The notes: generated by a model not told the origin, from the letters alone. A stretch of DNA of 43,264 nt from Candidatus Gastranaerophilales bacterium (GCA_944324365.1 CALUWA010000018.1:1-43264); one strand, 5' to 3'. Counted from the stretch's first letter, positions 23,544 through 32,895 are shown. Translations and numbers: made by a program.

Positions 23544-24416
23544 ATGGAAACAGCTTTACTGGAAGAAAAATATCCATTCTTAATAAAATATTTCAGAAGC
23601 GGAATTGAAAATCCGAACAAAAGCATTGCGCACTGCATACTTTTTTACGGAACGGACTTGCAGGCACAGTACGATTTAGCGCTTGAAATTGCAAGACTTT
23701 TAAACTGCACGGGAGATAAAAGTGCCGACTGCGGGTGTTTAAACTGCAATTGGATAAGACAAAACCAGCATCCTGCAGTTTTAACAATATCAAAAGTAGA
23801 CAACAAGCCGTCAAATGACGATTCAAAAACAGTTATTTCAATTGAGCAGGCAAGAATGATTAAAAACGATTTGCTTGTAACATCCGATTACCACAGAGTT
23901 TTAATATTCTGCGACAAAGATAAGGACGGCAATATTCTCGGGCTGAATGAAAATAATTTTCAGGAGCCGACAGCCAATGCGCTTTTAAAAACCTTTGAGG
24001 AACCGCCTTCCCACACAACTTTTATCTTCCTGACAAAAGATAAATCGGATATGTTATCCACAATAATTTCCCGTGCGCAATGTTTCTTTGTACCTTCCGC
24101 CAAAGATGAAAACAGGGATTTCTCACTTGTTCAGGAAGTTATGAACGGCTATCTTGAAATAGACAGGAATAATGTACTTGATTTGTATGAAAAAATGTTT
24201 GAGCTAACAAAAGAAAATGACAGTGCGGAAGTTTTAAATCAAATACAGAATTATATGGCGGCGCTATTAAAAAATTCGCTTGATAACCCGCTTTTGAAAA
24301 TAAAATTAATCAAAGACATAAACGCTGTCGAACATGCAAAAGATGAGCTAAATTTGAATATGAATATCCAAACAATTCTTGAGAATTTAGCGTTTGCACT
24401 TGTTTTAGACAGGTAA
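23544..24416 (+). CDS. holB: DNA polymerase III delta-prime subunit
   Basis: 290 residues. Clamp-loader AAA+ fold with a zinc-binding module whose cysteines are at C55, C63, C65 and C68 (LNCTGDKSADCGCLNC), followed by ANALLKTFEEPP (144-155) and the sensor region TIISRAQC (173-180), which takes the place of the SRC motif. The expected P-loop reads LFYGTDLQAQ, without GKT, so like other delta-prime subunits it probably does not hydrolyse ATP. It provides the arginine-finger position for the neighbouring tau/gamma subunit in the clamp loader. GAGGAA is placed before the ATG. The gene ends 19 bp from a convergent small gene with no obvious terminator between. Confidence 0.9.
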   Translation: METALLEEKYPFLIKYFRSGIENPNKSIAHCILFYGTDLQAQYDLALEIARLLNCTGDKSADCGCLNCNWIRQNQHPAVLTISKVDNKPSNDDSKTVISIEQARMIKNDLLVTSDYHRVLIFCDKDKDGNILGLNENNFQEPTANALLKTFEEPPSHTTFIFLTKDKSDMLSTIISRAQCFFVPSAKDENRDFSLVQEVMNGYLEIDRNNVLDLYEKMFELTKENDSAEVLNQIQNYMAALLKNSLDNPLLKIKLIKDINAVEHAKDELNLNMNIQTILENLAFALVLDR

Positions 24417-24435
24417 ATACATCAAGTTTTAAAGC

Positions 24436-24951
24436 TTACAAATTTTCAACTTTTTCCTCGGCACCTGTTGCCTGAAGATTTTTAGCCGCACCAATCAGTT
24501 TTTGCATTTCCGGATCTGCCGTAACTTTTTTCATTTCCTTAATCATGCTAAAATACCCGCCTGTCAGTATACCGCCAATACCAAAGACTATTGCGCCAAG
24601 AGTTCCCCAGATTGAACGTTTTACTACGGAACCTTTTGTAAAGATTGCGATTGCAGCCGGAATAACCGCGCCTATTGCACCGCCAATCAGGGCACTTGCT
24701 CTATTATTCTTTTGCCAGCTGCCGGCATACTTTGCAACGAGTTTTTCCCGTTCTTCGGGATTTTTCATATTATCCTGAATTGCAGAATATTCATTATATG
24801 CTTTTTCAAACTTATCCGCATTTTCTACCGGAACGGTATAAGTAAATTTTTTCTTTATATCTTCATCAACAACTTCGTAAGTTTGCTTTCCGTTAACAGG
24901 AGTACCGATTTTATTTAAAGCACCTAAAAATGACAAATTTCCAACTGGCAT
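24436..24951 (-). CDS. small membrane protein with N-terminal SFLG motif
   Basis: Not recognised. 171 residues from the ATG at 24951 (MPVGNLSFLGAL...), preferred over an in-frame TTG 15 bp upstream because AAAGG then serves as ribosome-binding site. SFLG (7-10) is the [ST]FxG motif shared with three other unknown proteins here. The middle is charged (EDIKKKFTYTVPVENADKFEKAYNEY, shown in parts); two hydrophobic Gly/Ala-rich helices follow (ALIGGAIGAVIPAAIAIF and GTLGAIVFGIGGILTGGYF), forming a hairpin of the glycine-zipper kind. The C-terminus is a charged helix. It probably sits in the inner membrane with both ends in the cytoplasm. The upstream same-strand neighbour is the TonB-like gene, 94 bp away. 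Confidence 0.72.
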   Translation of the reverse strand: MPVGNLSFLGALNKIGTPVNGKQTYEVVDEDIKKKFTYTVPVENADKFEKAYNEYSAIQDNMKNPEEREKLVAKYAGSWQKNNRASALIGGAIGAVIPAAIAIFTKGSVVKRSIWGTLGAIVFGIGGILTGGYFSMIKEMKKVTADPEMQKLIGAAKNLQATGAEEKVENL

Positions 24952-25045
24952 AATATAACCTTTCAACTAACACTACACTATTAATATAAAACCAAAAGTT
25001 TAAGCTAATTGTCCTTTAACCCGAATAATTTTACATATATTAATA

Positions 25046-25528
25046 TTATTCGGCATTTTTTGCGTTGTAGTTAAAAGAGAAATTCACATCCACGGTTTCG
25101 CCTGTAAAAGACAACGGCAACGGCTGAAACGGAGCTGTAGATTTTACTGCGTTAAGAGCCGCATTATCCATTTCAGAATTTCCGGAGGATTTTAAAATTT
25201 TCACGGATTCAAGATTTCCGTCCTTTTGTATTTTCATCAATACAACTACCCGCGCATTTGTTCCGATTTTTGGCGGGTTCCAGTTCAGCATCATATCTGA
25301 CTGCAGGTTCTGCATAAATGTATCAAAATTTGCCGCCGGCACATTATTTTTTACAGCTTTGCGAGTTAAACGGGAAAAGTTCTGCTGGATTTTTTGATAA
25401 GTTTTTGGCTGATGCTTGCGCAGCAAAATTATTCCTAAACAAATTGTATCAATGATAATAAATACTGCAACTAAAACCCATATTATCGCAAGTTTTTTAG
25501 AATTTATTCCGTTAGAATTTTGTTCCAT
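25046..25528 (-). CDS. TonB C-terminal-domain protein
   Basis: 160 residues: a short cytoplasmic N-terminus, one membrane helix (about 13-36), a basic linker (about 37-65) without the usual Pro-rich stretch, and a TonB C-terminal domain (about 70-155) with NWNPPKIGTNARVVVLMKIQ, KDGNLESVKILKSSGN and the AALNAVKSTAPFQPLP segment. Such domains pass energy from the inner membrane to outer-membrane receptors, but many stand-alone TonB-like proteins have other roles. It is shorter than a true TonB, and exbB/exbD and TonB-dependent receptors are not in the window. It starts 12 bp after the helicase-nuclease gene, so the two are probably co-transcribed, an unexpected pairing. Confidence 0.8.
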   Translation of the reverse strand: MEQNSNGINSKKLAIIWVLVAVFIIIDTICLGIILLRKHQPKTYQKIQQNFSRLTRKAVKNNVPAANFDTFMQNLQSDMMLNWNPPKIGTNARVVVLMKIQKDGNLESVKILKSSGNSEMDNAALNAVKSTAPFQPLPLSFTGETVDVNFSFNYNAKNAE

Positions 25529-25540
25529 ATAGTTTTCCCC

Positions 25541-28500
25541 CTAATTTATCAAAACTCTATCCAGGCAGGCATTTTGTGAATACTGCCATTCACGGTATGT
25601 TATACGGCTGACTTTAAACCCGCAGCGTTCCAAAATTGACTGTTTTTTCATATTTGAAACTCTCTGCGGCTCGTTATCTTCAACGCCATCAACTTCTATG
25701 ACTAACTTGTCATCAATGAGCAAATCCGCACTCAAACCTGCAATATCAACACCTGCCTTAACAGTATGTCCGAGATTTCTTATACTTTGTGCAATTTCGC
25801 GTTCAAGTTTGTTTTTATAAATATTTTCATCTATCTCGCAATTTTCAATAGCCTGCTTTTTATTGTTATACTCTTCAATATAGGACATATAATCCCGGAA
25901 TAAGCCGTCCTGAATATCTTTAGGGTCGCGCGAAACAAAGTTTATAACTTTATAGCGTGCTCTTGTTATCGCAACATTAAACAAGTTCGGTTTTTGCAGG
26001 AAAGTTAAGCTCTGCGGGAAGCTGTTCGGCGCAAATGCCCAAGACATAAGGATAATATCTCTCTCATCCCCCTGGAAAGTATGAGCCGTACCGATTTCTA
26101 TCTGATGTTTTTTCATCATATGGTCAGACAAAACTTTCGAAACAGAAACTTTCAGCTGCTCAACCTGTGCCCTGAACGGGGAAATAATACCTATTGAAAC
26201 AGGCTTGTCAGGGTTGCTGCGCTCATCTTCCACAACAATATCGTAAAGACGTTTAACAAGGGCTTCTATTTCCGGAAGATTTCTTGTGGCATCCGTATCA
26301 ACTTTTCCGTCCGGAACAACAACTGTTTCCAAAACTTTTTCATTTCCGACGTCTTTTTTCATAATTCTTATTCTTCCGCCGTAAAATTCGCGGTTTGAAA
26401 ATTCTATAATCGGCGGCAGACTTCTGAAATGTTCATCAAGCATAACAGAATTCATAGAATAGTAATCCGCCAAATCAAACATCGAATTTGTCCTGAAACG
26501 CCACATTAATTGGTACTTGTCAGGAATCCCGTATTGCGCAAGGAAGGATTGTTCTTTTGCTTTTTCAAGGAACGAAAGATGCGGAAGCTGTTTGTCATCC
26601 CCGACAATTACGGCTTTTTTCGCTCTGAACAAAATCGGGAAACAGCTTGCTATATCGCATTGGGAAGCTTCGTCTATAATTGCAACGTCAAACATGCCGG
26701 GCTTCAAAGGCAGAGAACCCGAAACAGCATAAGTTGTAACACACCAGCAAGGAAAAGCCTCCAAAAGCGGCTTAAAATCTTCTGTTTCAAGAATTCTGTT
26801 TTGCAAATTCTGGCGGCGTTCCACCAACGATTTTGAATGTACAATTAATCTCTGGCGTTTAACCTGATCTCTCAAAAGCCCCTTTAAACTTTCTCTGCGT
26901 CTGCCTTTTAAAATATTTACCGCAAGCGGTTTCTGCTTCTTTTTCATCTGGCGTATCTGCTCGGTCAAAACATGCAGATTCCCGGTTTTTTGGATATCCG
27001 ATTCTATTTTTCTCAAATTCCAAATCATTGCGGCAATTGAAAGTTCAGACTTTAATCTGCCGAGATTTTCATAATTAACTTCAAAATCCTTTAGTTTTAA
27101 TATTTTTTTCAAGCCGTTTATACTTCCAAAGTTTGCAATATTGGCAAAGAAACCTGTTTTTTCCATATTTTTTTCCAAAGTTGCAATAATCTGGAGTATA
27201 GCTTCTATTTCAGATTTTTTAAGAGTAGATTTTATAAACTGCATATTGCCGATGGATTTTTCCTGCTGGTCAATATCCAAAGACATATTGTGCCAGTCAT
27301 TTTCAAGTTTTATAATCTGTTCGCATTTATTCTCGTAATCTCTCAAAAGATTGAGATGATTTTTCATATCATCGACAGTTGCAAAAAGGCTGTCTTCGTA
27401 ATCGCTGTCTATATCAACCTTTCCGGACAATAAGTCCTGAAGCTGAAAACTCAGCTGCTTTTGATAATTCAAACGGCCTGCACGAAGTGCCAAAAACGGC
27501 GCGCCCAATTCGTTCAATCTGTCCGCAACAACATCCACGGCTTTATCCATTCGGGAAGCCACAAGAACAGTTTTGCCGTTTGCAATCAAATGCGCCACAA
27601 GGTTAACTATAGTCTGGGATTTACCGGTTCCCGGAGGACCCTGTACAGCAATAAACTTATTATTATCAATATTTTTTATAACTCTTTCCTGTGAATCACT
27701 CAACGCTAAAGGCGTTATCGGATAAAAATCCGTAATTTTTTTCATATCCTTTATCGGGACTGATTTATCCTTTGATAGGGAAAACTCTTCATTTATGATA
27801 TTAAGTGCGGTTTCTCTGTAAATTCCGCTTGGCTTTTCGGCAATTTGTGTAAGTTCATGCAAAACTCCGGCAGTTACAGTCGGACGTTTTGTAAGGATTA
27901 TTGCGGCCTGGCTTGTCAGATTAATTTTTTCAAGCTTTTTAATCTGTTTTTGTTTATTTTCTTCTTCGTTTACAATTTCATCAACATTATCAGCCGTAAT
28001 TTTTTCGCTGTAAAAGTCTGTTTCGCTTTCCTTTGAAACGTTATCTTCATCAACATTATTTTTGTCATCAAGATTTATATCAATTTCAGGGATAAGCGCT
28101 TTTAAAGTTGTTAAAAATATATCAAGCCCTTCTTTTGTAATCGGAACTGACGGAACAACATCAAGCAGTCCTTCCAAAAGCTGTTCTACCTCATCGTCAT
28201 CATCATTTTTTTTCATTAAAGCGGTTAACGCACCGGTATTCAAGGAAAGAGTTTCTTCCTGCGGAATACAGTTGATATTAACTCCGTTCCGCTCAAGATG
28301 GCACGGAAGATACAAAAGCGGAGTTAAAAATTCATTTGCCTTTCTTGTTTTTGAATTTTTCCCGACAAGGAAAAGGTAGCCGTATATAAGATACTTATCT
28401 TTAACGCCGGCGCTTGAAAGGTTCATCAGTTCAGTCAGTTTGCTGTCGCTCCCGTCAAGACGCAAATATTCTTCTCCGTTTGTTAAAAGTTCTTCCTGCC

Positions 28501-28660
28501 CTTTAAGGAAAATCCATTTGTTATCTTTATCACCTTTAAGGTTTCTGAATGTTGAACTTTGGACTTCTTCTCTTACACAATCGTGAAGATACAAGCACAA
28601 CTTTTTTATAAAACTGTTATTGAATGCTGAATTAATTGCTCTTGACGCTTCCTGTAACAT
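25541..28660 (-). CDS. superfamily 1 helicase with C-terminal PD-(D/E)XK-like nuclease domain
   Basis: 1039 residues. N-terminal ~310 residues: unknown domain with an acidic stretch. Helicase motifs: Walker A GPPGTGKS (341-348), Walker B DEAS (663-666), GDDKQLPH (687-694), HFRS (744-747), TAHTFQGDERD (858-868) and NVAITRARYK (895-904), the Upf1/Dna2-like SF1B order. A ~315-residue insertion with coiled-coil character separates Walker A from Walker B. The C-terminal ~95 residues resemble Vsr/DUF559-type endonucleases: LEREIAQSIRNLG, then ADLLIDDKLVIEVDG with D979, E989 and D991 as likely metal ligands. Similar helicase-nuclease fusions occur in DNA repair, in restriction and in several defence systems; no methylase or other defence gene is next to it. 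AAAGG precedes the ATG. A TonB-like gene follows after 12 bp. Confidence 0.87.
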   Translation of the reverse strand: MLQEASRAINSAFNNSFIKKLCLYLHDCVREEVQSSTFRNLKGDKDNKWIFLKGQEELLTNGEEYLRLDGSDSKLTELMNLSSAGVKDKYLIYGYLFLVGKNSKTRKANEFLTPLLYLPCHLERNGVNINCIPQEETLSLNTGALTALMKKNDDDDEVEQLLEGLLDVVPSVPITKEGLDIFLTTLKALIPEIDINLDDKNNVDEDNVSKESETDFYSEKITADNVDEIVNEEENKQKQIKKLEKINLTSQAAIILTKRPTVTAGVLHELTQIAEKPSGIYRETALNIINEEFSLSKDKSVPIKDMKKITDFYPITPLALSDSQERVIKNIDNNKFIAVQGPPGTGKSQTIVNLVAHLIANGKTVLVASRMDKAVDVVADRLNELGAPFLALRAGRLNYQKQLSFQLQDLLSGKVDIDSDYEDSLFATVDDMKNHLNLLRDYENKCEQIIKLENDWHNMSLDIDQQEKSIGNMQFIKSTLKKSEIEAILQIIATLEKNMEKTGFFANIANFGSINGLKKILKLKDFEVNYENLGRLKSELSIAAMIWNLRKIESDIQKTGNLHVLTEQIRQMKKKQKPLAVNILKGRRRESLKGLLRDQVKRQRLIVHSKSLVERRQNLQNRILETEDFKPLLEAFPCWCVTTYAVSGSLPLKPGMFDVAIIDEASQCDIASCFPILFRAKKAVIVGDDKQLPHLSFLEKAKEQSFLAQYGIPDKYQLMWRFRTNSMFDLADYYSMNSVMLDEHFRSLPPIIEFSNREFYGGRIRIMKKDVGNEKVLETVVVPDGKVDTDATRNLPEIEALVKRLYDIVVEDERSNPDKPVSIGIISPFRAQVEQLKVSVSKVLSDHMMKKHQIEIGTAHTFQGDERDIILMSWAFAPNSFPQSLTFLQKPNLFNVAITRARYKVINFVSRDPKDIQDGLFRDYMSYIEEYNNKKQAIENCEIDENIYKNKLEREIAQSIRNLGHTVKAGVDIAGLSADLLIDDKLVIEVDGVEDNEPQRVSNMKKQSILERCGFKVSRITYREWQYSQNACLDRVLIN

Positions 28661-28677
28661 GGTTATAACCTTTCTTG

Positions 28678-28706
28678 TTGTTTATAAATCTATTTTACGC
28701 TAAAAT
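28678..28706 (+). promoter_or_regulatory. predicted promoter of the nucleotidyltransferase gene
   Basis: -35 TTGTTT (28678-28683), a 17-bp spacer and -10 TAAAAT (28701-28706), followed by seven bases and the ATG at 28714. There is no Shine-Dalgarno sequence, so a leaderless mRNA is likely. Confidence 0.65.
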
Positions 28707-28713
28707 AACGTTT

Positions 28714-29829
28714 ATGGAAATCATTAATTTAAACGATACGGAAAACAAATTATTCTATATTGGCGGGGTCGTACGTGATGAAATTCTGGGTCAAAAAAGT
28801 TTTGATATAGACCTAACCTACGTCGGTAATGCAATTGAATTTGCCAAAACACTTGAAGGTATAGAAATCCTCAAAATCAACGAACCTTTCGGAACCGTGA
28901 GAATAAAAGCAAACGGCCGGGAAGTTGATATAGCTTCAACAAGAAAAGAAATCTACGAACGCCCGGGCCATCTGCCAACCGTTACCGAAATCGGATGCTC
29001 CTTAAAAGATGATGTTTTAAGACGTGATTTTACAATAAACGCGCTTGCAAAAAATTACAACACGGGAGAAATAATTGATTATACCGGCGGACTTGAAGAT
29101 ATAAAAAGCAAGACACTGAAAGTCTTGCACGACAATAGTTTTGTTGAAGATCCAACAAGAATTATCCGCGCGCTAAAGTTTGCCGTAAGGTTCAATTTTT
29201 CACTTGACGAGCATTCAAAAAAACTCCGTGATGATTACCTGAAAAATATTAACTACGATATGAGCTTCAAGCGGGTAAAAAAAGAACTTACGGAAACTTT
29301 TAACCTTAACTCCCAGCGCGCATATGACGAATTTATAGAAGCCGGTATTTACAAACTCGTAACCGAAAAAGAGGTTAAAAAACAAAACATAAATATAGAA
29401 AACCTTATTAATAAATACAAATCATTAATAAATCCTTCAAATATCTGGCTGATTTACCTCGCAACAATAGGAGATTTGTCAAAACTTGAACTTACAAAAG
29501 AAGAAAAGAAAATCCTTGATGATTTTGAGAGCATAAAAAATATTGAATTAAACACGGATTTTGACACCTACAAAGCATTTGAAAACAAACACCCTGAAAC
29601 CATTTTAATATACGGTATTTTAAAGGATTTAATCCCCGCAATAAATTATATTGAAAATCTCAAAAATATAAAAATTGAAATTACCGGGGAGGATTTGCAA
29701 AAACTCGGGGTTAAACCTTCTCCCAAATACAAAGAATGTTTTGACAAAATATTGGAAGCAAAATGCTACAATTCAAATCTGACCAAACAAGATGAAATAA
29801 TGATTGCCAAAGAATATTTTGACATTTGA
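28714..29829 (+). CDS. class II CCA-adding enzyme / poly(A) polymerase family
   Basis: 371 residues from the ATG at 28714, set by the -10 box seven bases upstream; an ATG 13 codons earlier would overlap the -35 and -10. Motifs: GGVVRDEILGQKSFDIDL (17-34) with the catalytic pair D31 and D33, RRDFTINAL (103-111) and EDPTRIIRALKFAVRF (145-160). These are motifs A, B-C and D-E of class II tRNA nucleotidyltransferases, which add or repair the 3'-CCA end of tRNA; poly(A) polymerases share them and cannot be excluded. In some bacteria the C and A additions are split between two enzymes, so I give no symbol. No HD domain is visible. It is divergent from the helicase-nuclease gene with 53 bp between starts. 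Confidence 0.88.
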   Translation: MEIINLNDTENKLFYIGGVVRDEILGQKSFDIDLTYVGNAIEFAKTLEGIEILKINEPFGTVRIKANGREVDIASTRKEIYERPGHLPTVTEIGCSLKDDVLRRDFTINALAKNYNTGEIIDYTGGLEDIKSKTLKVLHDNSFVEDPTRIIRALKFAVRFNFSLDEHSKKLRDDYLKNINYDMSFKRVKKELTETFNLNSQRAYDEFIEAGIYKLVTEKEVKKQNINIENLINKYKSLINPSNIWLIYLATIGDLSKLELTKEEKKILDDFESIKNIELNTDFDTYKAFENKHPETILIYGILKDLIPAINYIENLKNIKIEITGEDLQKLGVKPSPKYKECFDKILEAKCYNSNLTKQDEIMIAKEYFDI

Positions 29830-29939
29830 ACATCTTGAAATAAGTTTTATATGGGTTAAAACCGTAGCCGTAGTTCCACAAACTTTTGACTGTATAATCT
29901 ATGTTATCGATACCTTTTCAATGCAAAAGTACAATTTAT

Positions 29940-30415
29940 GTTCATTTCTTTCTCTTTATTTGCGAAGTAAAGAGAAAGAAATGAACCAAAGAAAGAGAAA
30001 ACACGCAAATGTTCCCTGCATTTCGCTAACGCTCAATGCCTAAATGTTATTTGAGCTTTCAGCTCAAATTCTTTCAAGGCTCACTATCGCACTTCGTGCA
30101 TGTTCGCCTAACGCAATTCCACCAGGCGTCATTGCGAGGAGCAACGCGACGAAGCAATCCATAGATCGCGGACAGGCTTGCGGCTTTAACCATGCGGTTG
30201 TTCGTTGCATTTTGCACAGCGTAGCGTTATAATGTCGTGCCTCAGGCACTGTCATCGCGCACTCCGTTGCGCGATCTTATTCCCTGGATTGCTTCGCTTC
30301 GCTCGCAATGACAAAAATCGTCATTCTGAGGGCAGAGCCCGAAGAATCTCATTTATGTCATTGCGAGGTCGGATTTTCGGTAGGGCGCCGTGGCACGGAG
30401 TGCGATAGACAATAT
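29940..30415 (+). mobile_element. repeat island R2, non-autonomous composite repeat
   Basis: Same order of modules as the left part of R3: hairpin with 18-bp arms (29940-29957 / 29969-29986), the CACGCAAATGTTCCCTGCAT segment, a TTTGAGC hairpin, the CTTCGTGCATGTTCGCC segment, then the core 30128-30312. After it come GTCATTCTGAGGGCAGAGCC (30320-30339) and a cut second copy of the core start (GTCATTGCGAGGTCGG from 30358). The right part of R1/R3 is missing, so R2 is truncated or a recombinant. No transposase. The open frames in it (e.g. 30044-30232) are not convincing genes. A terminator for the next minus-strand gene follows directly. Confidence 0.7.
30128..30312. repeat. R2 core bounded by GTCATTGCGAG inverted ends
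   Basis: 185 bp. The internal part from GATCGCGGACAGGCTTGCGG to the TTGCGCGATC arm is almost identical to the corresponding part of the R3 core (35357-35472), which points to recent copying or gene conversion between the two islands about 5 kb apart. Confidence 0.8.
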
Positions 30416-30423
30416 ACGTATTA

Positions 30424-30455
30424 ACAACCCCGGGAAATCCCGGGGCTGTTGTTTG
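30424..30455 (-). terminator. GC-rich hairpin terminator after the 807-residue protein gene
   Basis: CAACCCCGGG AAAT CCCGGGGCTGTTG forms a very stable stem; the minus-strand transcript continues TTGTTAATA, the plus strand GTTTGTATG. It lies 17 bp after the stop codon at 30472. The U-run is weak on both strands. Confidence 0.6.
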
Positions 30456-30471
30456 TATGTATAAGATGCAG

Positions 30472-32895
30472 TTATTTTTTAATCATATCTCTTAGTTTGC
30501 TGCTGTTTTGGAAATCTACCATTTTTGCTGCGGCATCGTCCCGAGTTTCCCCATTTTTAGGAGCTTCTTCCTTTGCCTTAACGTCGTAAGATTTTATAGA
30601 ACGTTTACCGGTCAGACGCTGCATAAAGTTGTAATATCCCTTGAGCAAGCCAGTTGCATTATCCTGTTTTTCTTCCAACTCAAGAAGTTCTTCTCTTGTA
30701 TGGGCACCTACAGGAACTCCGACTGATACCCTGGTTAACCATTCGCCTAATGTCGTATTAGTCAGCGTAATCCAGCTCATACCGAGCAGAGATTTGTTGT
30801 ATTGGCTTCTGAATGTGCTGTTGAACAGGTCAATTAACAAAGTCTGATAGAACAATCTTGAACCTTCCTGTACAAATCTTTCTTTGAATTTGGTCTGCGC
30901 ACCTTCAACATCGTTACCGTTTGATTTGAGCATAACCATATTGTAGTTATCTGTCATCAGGAACCACAATGTTGCAGCGGTTGCAGCGGTTTTTGCAAGG
31001 TTTGAAAGTTCTGCGTTAGAAACATTTGACATAGTATCCGCGTTAAATGCTTTCAAAAGGTTATCCGATACGTAATCATGGAACTGTTTCGGATTAAAAT
31101 CTTTTTTCAGTGCTTGTTTGCCGATGTTGTCAACACTTTTTGCAAGCGCTTCGATATCACCAACACGGCATAAGAATGTCTTTTCTATATCAGTCAAACT
31201 GTCAGGAGTTTTCTTTTTCAATGCTGAAACGAAACCTTCAATATTTTTTACAAAATCTTCATTCAGTTTGAGTTCTTTTTGCATATTTTGAGCAATTGTT
31301 TCGAGGGTTTTCTTATCGCTTATAGGCATTTTGACCAGTTTCGGCTGTTTAGTGAAAGCCTTAATACCCTTATCAACAAGTCTGTAAGGAAGCGTAACCG
31401 TATTCCAGGCAAACTTGAATGGTGCGATAAAGAAGTTAACAAGCGGTTTAACTTTTTTATCCCTTGCACCGAGGCTTATTGTGCCGTCAGCGTTTCTCGC
31501 ATAACCCGCAACCCTGATATAATCATCTGCCAAATCTGTTGCGTGAGGAGTTCCTTCTGCAGCTTCCTGCGCAGCTGAAAATCCTGTTTCTTTCAATCTG
31601 GCAACAATCTTATCGAAAGTTTCGCCGTCTATCTTGTACTCAGGAGTTGAGGTTAATTTGTTATATAACTTTTTGAAAGGTTTAAATGAAGCGTTAATAG
31701 CATTATCTACAACACTGATTTTTCTAAGTCCTTTCAATGCAAAGCCGGCAGCAATTATGCCGACAGAAGCTTTGCCGACAGTATCAAGCGACAATAACGG
31801 TTTCTGCTGTTTTTTATTATCGGTTTTTTGAACACTGTCATTAGCCTTGAATGATGTATCAGGCTTGATATCTTTTTCCGGAGCGTTATTTCTTGCATTT
31901 TCTTCTCTTGCTTCTTCCGGAGTCAGGCGTTTAATATGCTTGCCGTTTGCAAGACGTGAGAAAGATTCCGTAAACAATGCGGTTAAACCTGTTGTAAGCA
32001 TAATTCCGAGGTTAGAATTATTCATAAGTTTTTGCAATGCACCGAATGTAATCAAGGTAATATAAGCATTAATACCTATACGCGTAATTTCTTGGCTGAA
32101 CCTGACTTTCTTTTCGTGTTCGGCTTTGTCTTTATCGTCATCCATCATTCTGGACAAGTTGTAAGCATCGTTTGCAAGAAATATTGCAGGCGGAATACCC
32201 GAAACAATTCTGTTTAAGGAACGTTCGTGTTTTGTGTCGTAATTTCCTGTTTTCGGGTCAAACATTTTCATCTTCTGCTGGAACATCGCAGACTGAATTT
32301 CTTCGGCAGACTTACCTTCTTTCAAAAGTTTTGCCCTTGTTTCCGCCAAACCTCTAAGTGCACTAATCTGGGCTTCAATTTTTGATTCAGCACGAAGCTT
32401 TTTCAAATTTTTGGAATTGTGCATCTTTTGCGCCCAGGCTTCAAACGGTTTTATTTTCCCGATTAAATCTATTGTACCGTTTAAGATATCCGTCGGAAGG
32501 TTTCTTAAAACAAGTCCATCTCCTATTAAATGAGGGATGGACTTTTTGTGGAAAACAATTTCTTCCGTTTTCGGATCAACATGAAACATTTTCTTTGCCA
32601 AAGGGATTTGAGAAGCGGCCACATGATTATATAAATCTTCTCCCATATGCCCGAGGTTTTGTCTGAGAAAATCGAGAAACTCGCCTTTTAAATATTTATT
32701 CCCCTTGTTGGCTTGTACATATAAAAAAGAACCTTTAAATGATAAATCGTTTTGACTATTATTTAAAGGTCCCTTATTATTTAAACTATTAAATTGAGAT
32801 ACTGATCCCGAATGAGGAGATACCTCTTTTGGGGATAGTAACCCCGTATCTTTTCGTTTCGGTGTTATAAGATATTTGGTCTTACTTACTAACAT
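30472..32895 (-). CDS. large uncharacterised membrane protein, 807 residues, SFKG motif
   Basis: Not recognised. A ~50-residue Ser/Asn-rich disordered N-terminus ends with LSFKG (51-55), the [ST]FxG motif shared with three other unknown proteins; a looser TSFKA recurs near residue 350. Several moderately hydrophobic segments (AYITLITFGALQKLM, LGIMLTTGLTALFTESF, ASVGIIAAGFALKGL, FKFAWNTVTLPYRL, TAATAATLWFLMTDNY) suggest a multi-pass membrane or pore-like protein, separated by long charged helical regions. There is no cleavable signal peptide. Length and style are those of lineage-specific proteins of gut Gastranaerophilales. It is a single-gene unit with its own terminator, divergent from the 606-residue gene (184 bp between starts). 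The function is unknown. Confidence 0.72.
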   Translation of the reverse strand: MLVSKTKYLITPKRKDTGLLSPKEVSPHSGSVSQFNSLNNKGPLNNSQNDLSFKGSFLYVQANKGNKYLKGEFLDFLRQNLGHMGEDLYNHVAASQIPLAKKMFHVDPKTEEIVFHKKSIPHLIGDGLVLRNLPTDILNGTIDLIGKIKPFEAWAQKMHNSKNLKKLRAESKIEAQISALRGLAETRAKLLKEGKSAEEIQSAMFQQKMKMFDPKTGNYDTKHERSLNRIVSGIPPAIFLANDAYNLSRMMDDDKDKAEHEKKVRFSQEITRIGINAYITLITFGALQKLMNNSNLGIMLTTGLTALFTESFSRLANGKHIKRLTPEEAREENARNNAPEKDIKPDTSFKANDSVQKTDNKKQQKPLLSLDTVGKASVGIIAAGFALKGLRKISVVDNAINASFKPFKKLYNKLTSTPEYKIDGETFDKIVARLKETGFSAAQEAAEGTPHATDLADDYIRVAGYARNADGTISLGARDKKVKPLVNFFIAPFKFAWNTVTLPYRLVDKGIKAFTKQPKLVKMPISDKKTLETIAQNMQKELKLNEDFVKNIEGFVSALKKKTPDSLTDIEKTFLCRVGDIEALAKSVDNIGKQALKKDFNPKQFHDYVSDNLLKAFNADTMSNVSNAELSNLAKTAATAATLWFLMTDNYNMVMLKSNGNDVEGAQTKFKERFVQEGSRLFYQTLLIDLFNSTFRSQYNKSLLGMSWITLTNTTLGEWLTRVSVGVPVGAHTREELLELEEKQDNATGLLKGYYNFMQRLTGKRSIKSYDVKAKEEAPKNGETRDDAAAKMVDFQNSSKLRDMIKK

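Noticed and set aside
29804-30043. A 79-codon frame after the nucleotidyltransferase gene
   Set aside because: It overlaps the end of that gene, runs into the R2 hairpin and has no ribosome-binding site.
29940-30415. A CRISPR array or phage attachment site in the repeat islands
   Set aside because: The repeats are inverted and nested, not regularly spaced direct repeats; there are no cas genes, integrase or tRNA gene nearby.
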